Below are positions 1 through 10,343 of a stretch of 64,000 bases of DNA, piece by piece (within the stretch, counting starts at the first letter, position 1; each line of letters starts with the position of its first letter). Source of the stretch: Calliopum simillimum (taxonomy: Eukaryota > Arthropoda > Insecta > Diptera > Lauxaniidae). Location: positions 10,495,994-10,559,993 of the forward strand of contig OX638368.1 in assembly GCA_951812925.1 (NCBI GenBank), read 5' to 3'. Made by a program: the position numbers and the translations under genes. A model generated the notes under the pieces. That model had not been told where the DNA came from. It did not search any database and saw nothing but the letters and a program-made list of their open reading frames with translations.

Positions 1-465
1 ATCATTCTTTTCCGCTTGCTTTTACTTTAACTTTCACTCAATTCTTTGTCGTCAATTCTTGGGCACAAAGTAAACATTTTAATGACCCTTAATCGTTACC
101 TCCTGTATCAGCGGCAGTGTGACCATACGTGTTTGAGCGTGCATACACATATTCACTTTATAACTTAATCCATTAAGCAAGCTCTCTTACATATTTACGT
201 GTACTTACGTGTGTTAATCTATGGTGAGGAGAACGTTTAAAGTATTGACACGTTTTCTTATTTTTCGTGCGCTACATTTATAGAGGCCGGGCTTATAGAC
301 TTAGAGTTGTGGTTTGGCGAAAATGGAAATAGATATGGGAAACGTGGCTATCCAAAGAAATAATGAAAGTGATTGATGAAATAAGAAATTAAGAATATCT
401 TGGAAACTTAATTCAATATATCAAAACTTTTCAAATTCTTTACCAGACATATGTACATTAGGGTG
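1..465. other. AT-rich non-coding DNA, nothing recognised
   Basis: I see no gene, RNA or clear repeat here. If the receptor exons from 23865 onward continue a gene that starts upstream, this is intron sequence. Confidence 0.4.
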
Positions 466-835
466 TCTCTTATTTGGGAAAAGTCAAAATTTTATGTCGC
501 GCTCCCCCAGAATCGGAAGACTTTGAGAAAAAAATGAGATCTCCTAAACGACAGGTTTTTTTAAACGAATCAACCTGTGCCACGAAGACATTCAAATTTA
601 AATGAAAATTAACATAGATTTTATATACTTCTTGTTTTGACTTGCTGGGAATCGCGTTGCCTGAAATATTAAATTTTGACACTTGTATCTCTTTTTTTCT
701 TTGGGCAGCGCCACGCCCCAAAAAAGAAAACAGCCAAAACATAACACCGACTTTTATGAAATTCGGTATGGAGTTGTTCTGAACCCTAATTAATGGTATC
801 AAATTTTATTTATTTTTTTAGGAGTCTTTGAGCTC
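466..835. repeat. Old dispersed repeat with 'grey-zone' protein-free sequence
   Basis: The stretch around 695-790 (a GGCAGCGCCACGCCCC-like block followed by an 'accgacttttatgaaattcggtatggag' type segment) recurs in diverged form at 1400-1480, 1520-1600 and 1640-1830, and a related 'ggggcgtgg...cgcccac' form recurs at 49650-49800. This marks an old interspersed or tandemly copied repeat. The open frame on the minus strand here has no recognisable domain. Confidence 0.5.
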
Positions 836-849
836 TAAATTCAAAAAAG

Positions 850-1360
850 TATAAAAAACTCATGCGATAAAATTTTCATGTTTCCAAAATCTTATGCGAT
901 GTATCATGTAATACAAATTTCAAGTGATAAACGTTTTATATGGTACAAATATTATGAGAATAAAAGCTCATATGTCAAAAATATCTTACGATAAAAATCT
1001 CACTCAGCTCATATCAAAATCTCATGTTAAAAAATTTTTTTACATAAAAAAAGTCTCATTTTGTAAAAATTTTATGTGAAAAAACTAACAACTAATAAAG
1101 ATCCCTAGTGATTATAATGTCATGCCATAAAAATAGCATTTGATAAAAATATTATGTGATAAAGTTTTAATGTGATAAAACTCTTATGTGATAAAAATCT
1201 TATGTGATAAAAATCTTATGTGATAAAACTCTTATGTGATAAAAATCTTATGTTATAAAAATTTTATGTGATAAAGTTTTAATGTGATAAAACTGTTATG
1301 TGATAAAAATCTTATGTGATAAAACTCTTATGTGAGAAAAATGTCATGCGATAAATGCTT
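850..1360 (+). repeat. Array 1 of the TCATGYGATAAAAA-type short motif
   Basis: A motif close to 'atgtgataaaaatctt' repeats about every 16-18 bases, and the copies from about 1150 to 1340 are nearly identical. The same motif in the same orientation forms four further arrays in the window (3600-4915, 36930-38580, 39355-40235, 42195-42490). It is a satellite-like or expanded simple repeat; no protein or RNA function is evident. Confidence 0.75.
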
Positions 1361-1364
1361 AAGC

Positions 1365-1830
1365 TGAACCCCAAAAATTGATATCGAAATTTCCTTATTT
1401 TTTGAGAGGCAGCGCCACGCCTCTAATGTAAACTACGCTATCACGGCAAAAATGTTATACCGATGTTTTAGAGATTCAGTATGTAGAAAAACTTATAAGG
1501 AAGGGCATTAAAAAAGTGGGCGGTGACATGCCCCCAAAAATAAAATAGGCTGTTACAGCCAAGCCATACCACCGATTTTTATGATATTTGGTATGGAGAT
1601 ATACTGATTCCCATGGAAGGATGTCAAAATTTCCCTATACGTTTGTGGGCCGCGCTTCTTAATACAAAACTCCCTATCACAACCACACCTCTTTACATAC
1701 TTTTGTCAAATTCTGAATGCTAAAAGATTAAGCCCATGGGAAGAATACTAAAATCTTTTTGTCTGTGTCCAACGCCTCTAATAAAAACCCTATCAAGTAT
1801 AAGCCACTATAACGAATTTTATGGAATACG
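1365..1830. repeat. Tandem copies of an old dispersed repeat
   Basis: Three diverged copies of a roughly 130-base unit follow one another. Each has a GC-rich 'ggcagcgccacgcc' or 'gggcggtgacatgcc' block followed by an 'accgatttttatgatatttggtatggag' type block. A fourth copy lies at about 690-800, on the other side of the short-motif array. Confidence 0.5.
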
Positions 1831-3595
1831 GAGTGGAAATAGACTAAACCATAAGGAAGTACATGAAAAAACCGGTTTAAGTCACATACACAGAAAACTT
1901 TACATTTTCACTGAGCAAGCGCAATCAAATGCCGCTAGACCGAGTATAAATTTCTTATTTATATCTTCTACCAACTGCTATTTATATCAGTACTCTTTGC
2001 AATTGACACGTGGTGCCATTATACACATATACTTACAAACGTATTTATATGACAACTAAAGGAAAAAAATAATTTCCCGCAATTTCTCAAATTGAAAGCG
2101 CATTTCTCTTGCGTCTATATATGAGTATGTGTGTATATGTGTGCGTGTCTTATTTTTATGCTTGTAATGCCAGAATTTTTATTGTATAACACACTCGTAT
2201 AACACCCGTAACATATTTGCACCTTTTTTATATGCAAAATCGTAATTTATTACTTATTTGACTTTCGATTTTTTTGTACAGGTTTTTGACACATTTGACA
2301 TGTAACTGCTGCTGTTGCTGGTACTGCAATGACAGCAATAAATGTTTTCTTGTCAACGACATTGTTGTATTTTATTTTTGGCATTGACAGCTACATTTAC
2401 ACAAATTCTAAAGCACAGTGAAATTTTCGTATTTCGTTTTTTTTTATCTTTCAATCTGTCAATTTGTATTTGAAATCGAAGACAACTACCACCAGCAAAG
2501 CAACTGTCACGTTTAGCTGCCTTCATCGTTTGTCATCCAAAATTTTCTTTAACATTTGCATATTTAATATTGCGCGTTCATTTAAATGCCTTTTCATCGA
2601 AGTTTACGCTGATTAAAAATTTAATACCAAAAGTATTGCAAAAATGTTTTACATAATTTATGGTTTTCCTTTTCATTGGCAAGCTGCCGGATACAAGCAG
2701 CCGGTGGGTGGTTGGGCATAAGAAAAAAGTTTCTTAAGTCGAAAACTTTTGAAGGACATTCGCCGCGTACAGGTAGCAGATAATAGAAGGTGTTTTTCTA
2801 ATTTATTGTTTTTCTTTTCAAACGTTTGTAAAATATTAATATTTTTTGTCAATTTTTACAAAGTAGCTGGGGTAGTTTGTAGCATTTTATGATTTTCTAT
2901 TCTAAAATTTAAGTTAAGCCAAAAGTTTTATAAATCTTATGGGTACTGCTGCCAATTTAATCAATACCGAATGCTGAGAAACAAAAACAACAGTTTCAGA
3001 AGCAACATTTATTGGCAACGACACCAATTCCGTGGCAAAAACACAGCCACTACATACGAGCACATCTGTGCATATTCAAAACACAGATAGTAAATCACAG
3101 CATTACGTAGCCACACTACTCAATTTGAAAACACAAAAAAAAACACCCATGCGTTTTATTTTCTGTTTGCTGTATCACACACCCATTTTACACAACACAC
3201 ACACACAACGAAAAACGTGTCGTCCTTCTTGCTACAACAATGTCGCTGTCCAGCCCCATATGTTTCGATTGTAACGCATTCTAACCGTGTTCACAAATCA
3301 CGACACAAAAAAGGTCAGCAGTAGCAGAAAACAACAATAAAGCACAAAAAATATCAAATTGGGCCAAACGAAATCACTAAAATAAATTACAAGCTCAAAA
3401 GAGACACGAAAAAAGAGAAAAAAATACAAAAGAAAAACTGCAAACAATGGAAAACTGGTGGGCAAAAATAGACACCAACGCCTCTCAGACACACTACACA
3501 AGTGAACAGTAGCAATTGCATTTGCACTGAATCACCGATAGCGATAGTTTTAAGTTGCATTTTTGAATATCAAGCAAAGGTCTGCTGAGATTTAA
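1831..3595. other. Non-coding DNA with A-rich and CA-rich tracts
   Basis: No exon, tRNA or clear repeat is recognised. There are short CA-rich runs near 3185-3215 and purine-rich runs near 3350-3440. A hydrophobic open frame on the minus strand at 3298-3501 is a by-product of the A/G-rich + strand. Confidence 0.4.
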
Positions 3596-3599
3596 ATGC

Positions 3600-4915
3600 A
3601 TGAAAAGACTCGCGCGATAAAATATTTTCATGTTAGCAAAACCTCATTCGATAAAAGTGTCATATAACAAAAATCTCATGTAATAAAAATGTTTCATGAT
3701 ATAAAAACATCATGTTTTGAAAATCTCATGCGATAAAAGTGTCATGTGATAAAAAGCTCATGTGACAAAAATTTCATGTGGTAAGAAACACATGCGAGCA
3801 AATAACATACAATTCAAATACAATGTTATAGAAATCTAACGCGATAAAAATTCTAATGCAATAATAATCTGATGCAAAAAATGTCGTGTGATAAAGTCAC
3901 GCGTTAATACTTTCATATTTTAAAAATCTTATGTGGTAAAAATCTTTATGTGGGGAAAATCTCATGCGATAAAAATAAAATTTTCTAAAAATAGTATAAA
4001 ACACAAATATGAGCGATGAAATTTTTATGTTGTAAAAATCTCATGCGATAAAAATTTCATGTTTTGAAAATCGAATGCAATAGAAGTGTCATATGACAAA
4101 ATGCTCATGTGGTAAAATAACATACGAGCAAATATTAAGCTATTAAAATACCACGTTATAAATATCAAATAAAACTTTCAAGCGATAAAAATCTCATGTG
4201 ACATAAATTTTGCGTGCCATAAATGTCTTGTGATAAAAATTTAATTTGCTAAAAATGTCATTTGATAAAAATTGCATACGACAAAAATATGGAGCGATAA
4301 CAAATCTCATGTTTTAATAATATTATGTGACAAAAATCTCATTCGATAAAATTCTTATGATATATGTCATGTCCTTAAAATCTATTTCCACAAAAATACC
4401 ATACGACTAAAATTTCATGTGATAAAAAGCTCTTGTGACAAAAATATAATGTGATAAAATTACTATGCTATAGAAATCTAACACAACAAATATCAAGCGA
4501 TAAAAATCTTATATAATTTTGTGTGCTGAAAATGTCATGCCGTAAAAATTTCATGCGATAAAAATGACAAATGATAAAAATTGAATACGACTAAAATATG
4601 GAGCGATAAACATGTTATATTATAAAAAACTCATTTGATGAAAATCTCATAATATATAAAATCTCATGACATATAATATCCATTTCGACAAAAATATCAT
4701 GCGTTTAAAATTTTTTGTGATAAAAGTCACATGTAACAAAAGCTTATTTGATAAAAATTTCATGAGATTAAATTGTCATGTGGTTCAAATTTTATACGAG
4801 AAATATAACATGCAATAAAAATCTTATGTTTCGAAAATCTCATAAGATAAAAGTTTCACGGAAAAGGAATGTTATGAGATTAAAATTTAGTGTGAAAAAT
4901 TGCAGGTGATAACAG
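3600..4915 (+). repeat. Array 2 of the TCATGYGATAAAAA-type short motif
   Basis: About 1.3 kb of degenerate copies of 'tcatgcgataaaaat', 'tcatgtgacaaaaat' and similar variants recur every 15-20 bases. All copies read in the same direction as array 1. Diverged copies dominate, so this array appears older than the 1150-1340 core of array 1. It directly abuts the foldback element at 4916. Confidence 0.7.
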
Positions 4916-5348
4916 TATTCCATTAATACGAACTTGTACAGTCAAATTTGCAATGAACAACAACTGACGCTACAAATATTAACTTGGAAATTGGTGACAT
5001 ATGTTTCGGCTATTACCACATACACATATATATATTTGCATATATATATATGTACATAGCCTCATCAGACCTATTTTAGTTAATCTTTGCTTCCGTAGCG
5101 TGGCTTAAGTGGTAGAGGTCTGCTGCACTCTTTCATTAGAATGCAGAAGGCTGCGGTTCGATTCTAGTAAGAAGCAAAGATTAACTAAAACATGTCTGAT
5201 GAGGCTATGTACATATATATATATGCAAATACATATATGTGTATGTGGTAATAGCCGAAACATATGTCACCGATTTCCAAGTTAATATTTGTAGCGTCGG
5301 TTGTTGTTCATTGCAAATTTGACTGTACAAGTTCGTATTAATGGAATA
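4916..5348. mobile_element. Foldback (MITE-like) element with a tRNA-like loop
   Basis: The left arm begins 'tattccattaatacgaac' and its near-perfect reverse complement ends at about 5348. The arms (about 4916-5093 and 5171-5348) match along almost their whole length, including a (TA)n tract and a 'catatgt...cggctattaccaca' block. The unpaired loop at 5094-5170 is tRNA-like. A shrunken copy of the two ends, with the same right flank, occurs at 23492-23600. The element is non-autonomous, with no open frame of note. Confidence 0.85.
5094..5172 (+). other. tRNA-like module (A and B boxes) in the foldback loop
   Basis: The A-box-like sequence TGGCTTAAGTGG is at 5101-5112 and the exact B-box core GGTTCGATTC is at 5155-5164. 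The spacing is right for a tRNA or tRNA-derived SINE head. The acceptor and T stems do not pair well, so I read it as a tRNA-derived fossil or pol III promoter, not a working tRNA gene. Confidence 0.55.
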
Positions 5349-5349
5349 T

Positions 5350-7060
5350 TCAAAAATAGCAGTCTTAAAAAGCAAAATTAAAATCATTTTAATTTGTGAA
5401 AAATCATTTGATAACAATATTGTTTGGTAATAAGCTGATGTTATGCATTGGTATTCATGATGCTAATGACGCTAATTAAGTATAAAAGAAGTAGATTATC
5501 ATTAAATGGCTTATTTTGAATGAAAAGCGGAAGGCTTAGTGACATGTTTGATAAGAAAGGGCAAAGACAATTTCTGTTTTTTATATAACCTCAAAAGTAT
5601 ATCACAAAGCCACTTTTCGAGTAATGATTTTTATAGGTCCTTACTGCTCCCAATTGCAGTCACTTGCATATTTTACTAAGCGCGGAAAGCAAAAAACTCT
5701 AGAGCTAAAGCGGCTTAAGCCGTGTGATATAAGCCTGAATCATTTAATGCTTTGGCAAAATCTTCATGTTTCTTTGCTTATTCAGGTAGGCAACATGTCC
5801 CCAAAAGTCATTTCAAGTTGATCTGAAAACCAGCTGTAGTTATGAACACCTTAATAATATTCATAATAGACTTTTGAAATTACTTCAGTGATCTTCGAAG
5901 CTATCACACATCATTGTTTCTAAATGACCTCAAAATGTTCTGTGCTTTCAATTCTTAGAATTTTTTTTTTTATGCACCCTGCACTTTGTACTTTTTCTTC
6001 ACCCATTTCAAATTCACTATTCGCTTTATTAAGTTTCTTGCAAAATTTCAATAAAATGCAAACTTTTCTTACAGAAAAAATTTCACCAAATTAAAGAAGT
6101 TTGCTTAAAATAATGGCAAAATTTTTCACAAGACATAAAAGAAATAGAAAAATTTGTTTTACGACGGTAGTTGTTAAAGTAGTTGTACCCTTGAGCAAAA
6201 CACTAACGACAACAAAAACAATTATTTTTTTATTTTTTTTTTTATTTTTTTATTAAAGTGAATAAACAACAATAGCACTGCTCACCAGTGTGCGCTTTAT
6301 TTATTGAACACCACCACCACTACCATCAAACAGCATCATGCTACTGTGCTGGGGCTATGAAAAATTCCCCAATGTAAAGAAAACTTTGAACTCAAACTCA
6401 AAAATTGCATTGCATAAAAAGTATTCTTCTACGCACTCAAAACGAAAAAAAAAAAAAGAAAATTCCCTAAATTTGTTAAATTAAAATAAGTAGTTTTGCT
6501 TCTTTGCATATTGTTTGGGCGATGGTGCCATGCTTCGTTTCTAATCTCAGAGGAAACTCTCGAAATGTCCGTAATAATTTATAAACAACTATCCTTTAGG
6601 GAATTTTCCATACTCGTACATATTAAGATAATAAGTTACATAAAACTTTTTAAGGGGCTTAGCAATGCAGACCGACCGACCTTTTACGAGCTGCGTCCTG
6701 CGGTAAGTCCTTCTACTGCTATTTGTGCTATGATTAGTTGAAATTTAGCTAACGGAGTTAAAGTTGTAAATCATTTATGTGTTTTGCTATAAAGTTCTTA
6801 TAAAAGTTTTTTACGATTGAGATATTTTTTTAAGAAAAATTTAAATACTAAATATAAATTGTGATAAATTGTTGAAATCAGGGCAAAATGCTAAAAAAGT
6901 TCAAAAAAGTTCAGAAGCCAAAAATTATAGAAATAATTGAACAAATGTTTTAAAAACAAAAATATTTAAAAAAATATAAGGAATATTAAATAACTAGAAG
7001 AGTCTGCAATGCTTAAAATTGGAATACTTTCAAAAATTTCATTCGCCATATACCAAACAG
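5350..7060. other. AT-rich non-coding DNA
   Basis: The first 70 bases are flank shared with 23540-23600, so the repeat may extend past the palindrome. The rest (poly-A and poly-T tracts near 5950, 6230 and 6450) shows no exon or RNA. Short open frames at 5624-5821 and 6496-6741 have no recognisable domain. Confidence 0.4.
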
Positions 7061-7066
7061 TAACAA

Positions 7067-7330
7067 CATATATCGTCCCTAAAGAAGTGAAAAGGACTAA
7101 GTCAGTTTTTCAAGTTTTGAGATTTTGATGTTCAAAAAATTAATTTTTTTTTTTGTACGCAAATTTTTGTTTTGCTTTAATTTTATGATAGAAATAATCA
7201 CTTTTAAGCAGAGATATGGCTAAATAGGTCTTATCAAACAAAAGACTATAATATTTTGGACCAGAAATACCAAATAACTCAAAAGAAAAAAAACTGACCA
7301 AGTGCTTTTCACTTGTATAGTGGCGATATG
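7067..7330. mobile_element. Short MITE with about 40-bp terminal inverted repeats
   Basis: The left end reads 'catatatcgtccctaaagaa' and continues 'gtgaaaaggactaagtcag'. The right end, reverse-complemented, reads 'catatcgccactatacaag' and continues 'tgaaaagcacttggtcag'. The interior is AT-rich and non-coding. Total length is about 265 bases. Confidence 0.65.
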
Positions 7331-7439
7331 TTTATTATAAAATTCATAAAAAGTCGAAAAATTTTGAGCTTGAATTTTAAAGGATTTTTGTTAGAGCCTG
7401 GAACCTGTTATTCTGCGCAAAAAAAAACTTCCAATTCTT

Positions 7440-7692
7440 TTTATCGTTCGGCTCATCGTTTTCATCAACAAGCCTCCTAAATGAAAAGTAATTGACACCA
7501 CACGGATTTCGGAAGAGGCCTGAATATATATATTCACTTTGTCCTTTCGTTTCTAACGCAGAGAAGGAGGCGTATGTATGGAAAAGTATATATATTTTTG
7601 ATCAAAATTACCTCCTGAGTGACTCACCGTTTTCATCAAAAAGCTTTCTGAATGAAAAGTAATTGAAACTACATGGATTTCGGAATAGGCCT
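7440..7692. repeat. Tandem duplication of a roughly 170-base unit
   Basis: The block 'cgttttcatcaacaagcctcctaaatgaaaagtaattgac...ggatttcgga' at about 7460-7530 recurs at 7625-7695 with about 85% identity by eye. The segment between them ('cgcagagaaggagg...tttttgatcaaaattacctcctgagt') resembles 46850-46915. Confidence 0.5.
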
Positions 7693-7694
7693 GA

Positions 7695-8646
7695 TAGGGT
7701 GTATAGCATAAGGTTACGAATATTCTGGGTAGTGATAGAGGGGGTCTAGACTAACTAAAAATTGCACCTGAAGGGGGTGTAAAATATAACCCTGAGAAGT
7801 TGTAGGGCTTAAACTGAATTTCTGACTTGTTTTACAACAAAAAATTTCTTGGATCACCGTAACGTTTTAGAGAAAACATTTTTATGGCAATGTCTTTGTT
7901 AATTGTAAGAGCTTTCAGATAGTTAACATCGTTTATGGGGTTTAAAGGGATTTTGCAAAGTTCTGGACCTTTAAAATTGATTTTTAAATTATTTTTTTTT
8001 TTCTATTTTTTGACATTAGCGGCCATTTTAGCATGAAAAAAGTCCTATTAACATATCTTTTATATTTTTTTTGGAAATTTTCGTTTAATTTTCTTTAATT
8101 TGGTGGCACATTTGGCTTACCAATTTGTTAGTTTGAGGTCAGAAAAAAATACTTTTCAAGAACAATTCGTTTGCTACATAAAGGGCAGCGCGCATCATAT
8201 GCAGAGAAATTCATGCGAGTAATAACTTTTTTCTGATCTCAAACTAACAAATTTGTAAGACAAATGTGCTACCAAATTAGAGAAAAATTGAACAACGATT
8301 TCAAAAAATATTATAAAAGGGTATGTTAATAGTAATACTAAAATGGCCGCCAAAGTCAAAAAATAGGAAAAAAAATAAAAATGTTAACTTTAAAGGTTCG
8401 GAACTTTGCAAAATCTTTTCAAACTCTATAAACCATATACATTTTCCAAAAGCTCATACAATTAGCTAAAACTTCGTCAGAAAAATATTTTCTCTGAAAC
8501 GTTAGGGTGATCCATGAATTTTTTTTTTTTTGTAAAACAAGGTACAGGAGTACATTTTAGACCGTCCCCCAGGTGCAATTTTAAGTTAGCATAGGCCTCT
8601 TCTATCACCTCACAAAAGCTTCTTAACCTCATGTAATACACCCTGT
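7695..8646. mobile_element. Foldback element, about 950 bp
   Basis: The ends are 'agggtgtatagcataaggtta' on the left and, reverse-complemented, 'cagggtgtattacatgaggtta' on the right. Long arms pair throughout; for example, 'ttgacattagcggccatttta' at about 8018 matches 'taaaatggccgccaaagtcaa' at about 8340. The centre of symmetry is near 8190. No transposase is visible, so it is non-autonomous. The minus-strand open frame at 8477-8740 lies entirely within the right arm and is not a gene. Confidence 0.8.
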
Positions 8647-8649
8647 ATA

Positions 8650-9380
8650 TAAAGACCGTAATAGTTACAAAAAAAATTGTCCAGCCTTTATCTAAAGTAG
8701 CTATTTTTTGTGTGAATAACCACAAATGTGTCATAATCAAGACCTGATGAATCGATTTTGAGTTCAGATTCTACGCAAAAGTTATTATTATGAAATGAGC
8801 ACCAGCTGCCCAATAATAATCTCAACTTGCAGATTTGTTTGATGAGTCACGGTTACAAGTGTAACTGGCAAATAAGTATTTGGTTGCGTTTGACGAAAAA
8901 CAAAAAGATACTAAAGCCAAAAAAAGATTGCTCAATTAAAGAAACATTTGTTTTTGAATTTAAAAACTAATGCTCTTGATTTAAAAACCTTTTGTTTTTA
9001 TTTAAATGTGAAAAGTTTTTAATTTAGATGTTCTTTTATTTGATTTTAAACTTTTTTTTTCGGTGTACTCAGGTCAACAATAACGCATTAGTGTTTTCTG
9101 GTAATTTTATGTATAAAGAAGAGCATTTGTGATAGTGTTGTTGTAGACTCTTTAAAATCACGTTAAGTCCAAAACAATGTCACTAAATATCAGGTAGGTA
9201 AATTTTTGTGTATTCCTTATAAATAAAAATTTTTAAAGACAAGACAAAATATCTATTAGTGAATATTAAGCTATAAAAACTGCAGGTAGTTTTGATTTTG
9301 GTGTACAATTCTAATGAAAAAGTTACTTGATATAGTGTGCTCATAGCTACCCTTTGGGAAGTATGCGTTACTACACCATA
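8650..9380. other. AT-rich non-coding DNA
   Basis: No exon or RNA gene is recognised. Confidence 0.4.
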
Positions 9381-9383
9381 TTA

Positions 9384-9960
9384 CATATATTAAGGTGGTT
9401 CAAAATTTTAAAATTTTTTGGAATTGCGCTCTCACGGCATCAAACTGTTCTCTTTGATGTAGATAAGCAGTGTGTAAGATTTTATCCATTTCAGCGAGCA
9501 TTTGATGCATCCCAAACCATTTTAAAAACCAAAATGTGGTTTTTCATATGGAAAAGTTTTTTGTTTTAAAATTTAAACTGTTAAAATCTTTAAATGGATT
9601 TTAAGCCGCTTAATTCGAATCTGCAATTAATATCCCTGTAAGTTCTCTAGTTTTGAAGATATTGTCCATTCAAGGTTAAAAAGTGAGAAACGAAACTACA
9701 TGACCAATAACTTTGGAATTACAGAACTTATGGAAAAGCGAAAATCCATATAAAAAGTTGAATATACATATTTTTTTTATATTCATAACCACATTTCGGT
9801 TTTAAAAATGATTTAAAACGCATCAAATATTTTCTGAAATGAACCAAACTTTACGTAGTGCTTATTAGTATCAAAGACAACAATTTGGTGCCATGGGAAT
9901 GTAATTTCAAGCAAAATTTTGTTTTTCATACAAACTTGATCCGGTCTAATACATTTATAT
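9384..9960. mobile_element. Diverged foldback element, 'TAGACCGG' end family
   Basis: Arms at about 9430-9550 and 9765-9900 are imperfect reverse complements: 'catcaaactgttctctttga' pairs with a copy of 'tcaaagacaacaatttggtg', and 'aaaaccaaaatgtggttttt' pairs with 'aaccacatttcggtttt'. The right end 'gatccggtctaatacatt' resembles the ends of the element at 25434-26246, so the two are probably one family. Confidence 0.6.
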
Positions 9961-10214
9961 CGTATTTTCTTTGCCATTCTGAGATATGTAAGCTTCAGGG
10001 TAATAAAGAGATTAAGATTAGAATGATATTTTCGTAGAAGATATATGTAAGCAAAAAGTGCCCATACATACGTACCTGTCTAAATGCATGCGTATGCATT
10101 GCACATAAGGTTGCAGGTACAAAATTGCTTGCTGGAAAAAGGTATGCAGTCACAATGTATCAATGATCAATGTATATCTTTCATATACTTAGAAATATGC
10201 ATTGTAGAAGAGAG

Positions 10215-10250
10215 TATATAAACGTTCCAGAAACTCAATCCTCACTCAGT
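10215..10250 (+). promoter_or_regulatory. Core promoter of the BTB-Kelch gene (TATA plus Inr)
   Basis: The TATA box TATATAAA is at 10215-10222. An arthropod-type initiator TCAGT is at 10246-10250, with the +1 A at 10248. The spacing of about 33 bases from the TATA start to +1 is canonical. The predicted 5' UTR is about 95 bases and runs directly into the ATG at 10344, with no need for a 5' intron. Confidence 0.65.
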
Positions 10251-10343
10251 TTAGCAGCAACAGTCGTCGTGACGTGATATCTAAATATTTCTCTTGACAT
10301 TTCATAAGTTTTTTCTACTTAATCCGTAAAAAGTGCATACAAT

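Noticed and set aside
1736..2059. 107-residue plus-strand open frame as a possible upstream receptor exon
   Set aside because: It has no hydrophobic TM1/TM2 pattern, no conserved receptor motif and no suitable splice sites, and its first part lies in an old repeat.
3298..3501. Hydrophobic 67-residue minus-strand open frame
   Set aside because: It arises from an A/G-rich + strand (minus-strand TTT/CTT codons), with no signal of a gene.
850..4915. CRISPR-like short regularly spaced repeats
   Set aside because: The repeats are degenerate, spacers are absent or equally repetitive, and the window is plainly insect nuclear DNA. It is a simple satellite-type array.
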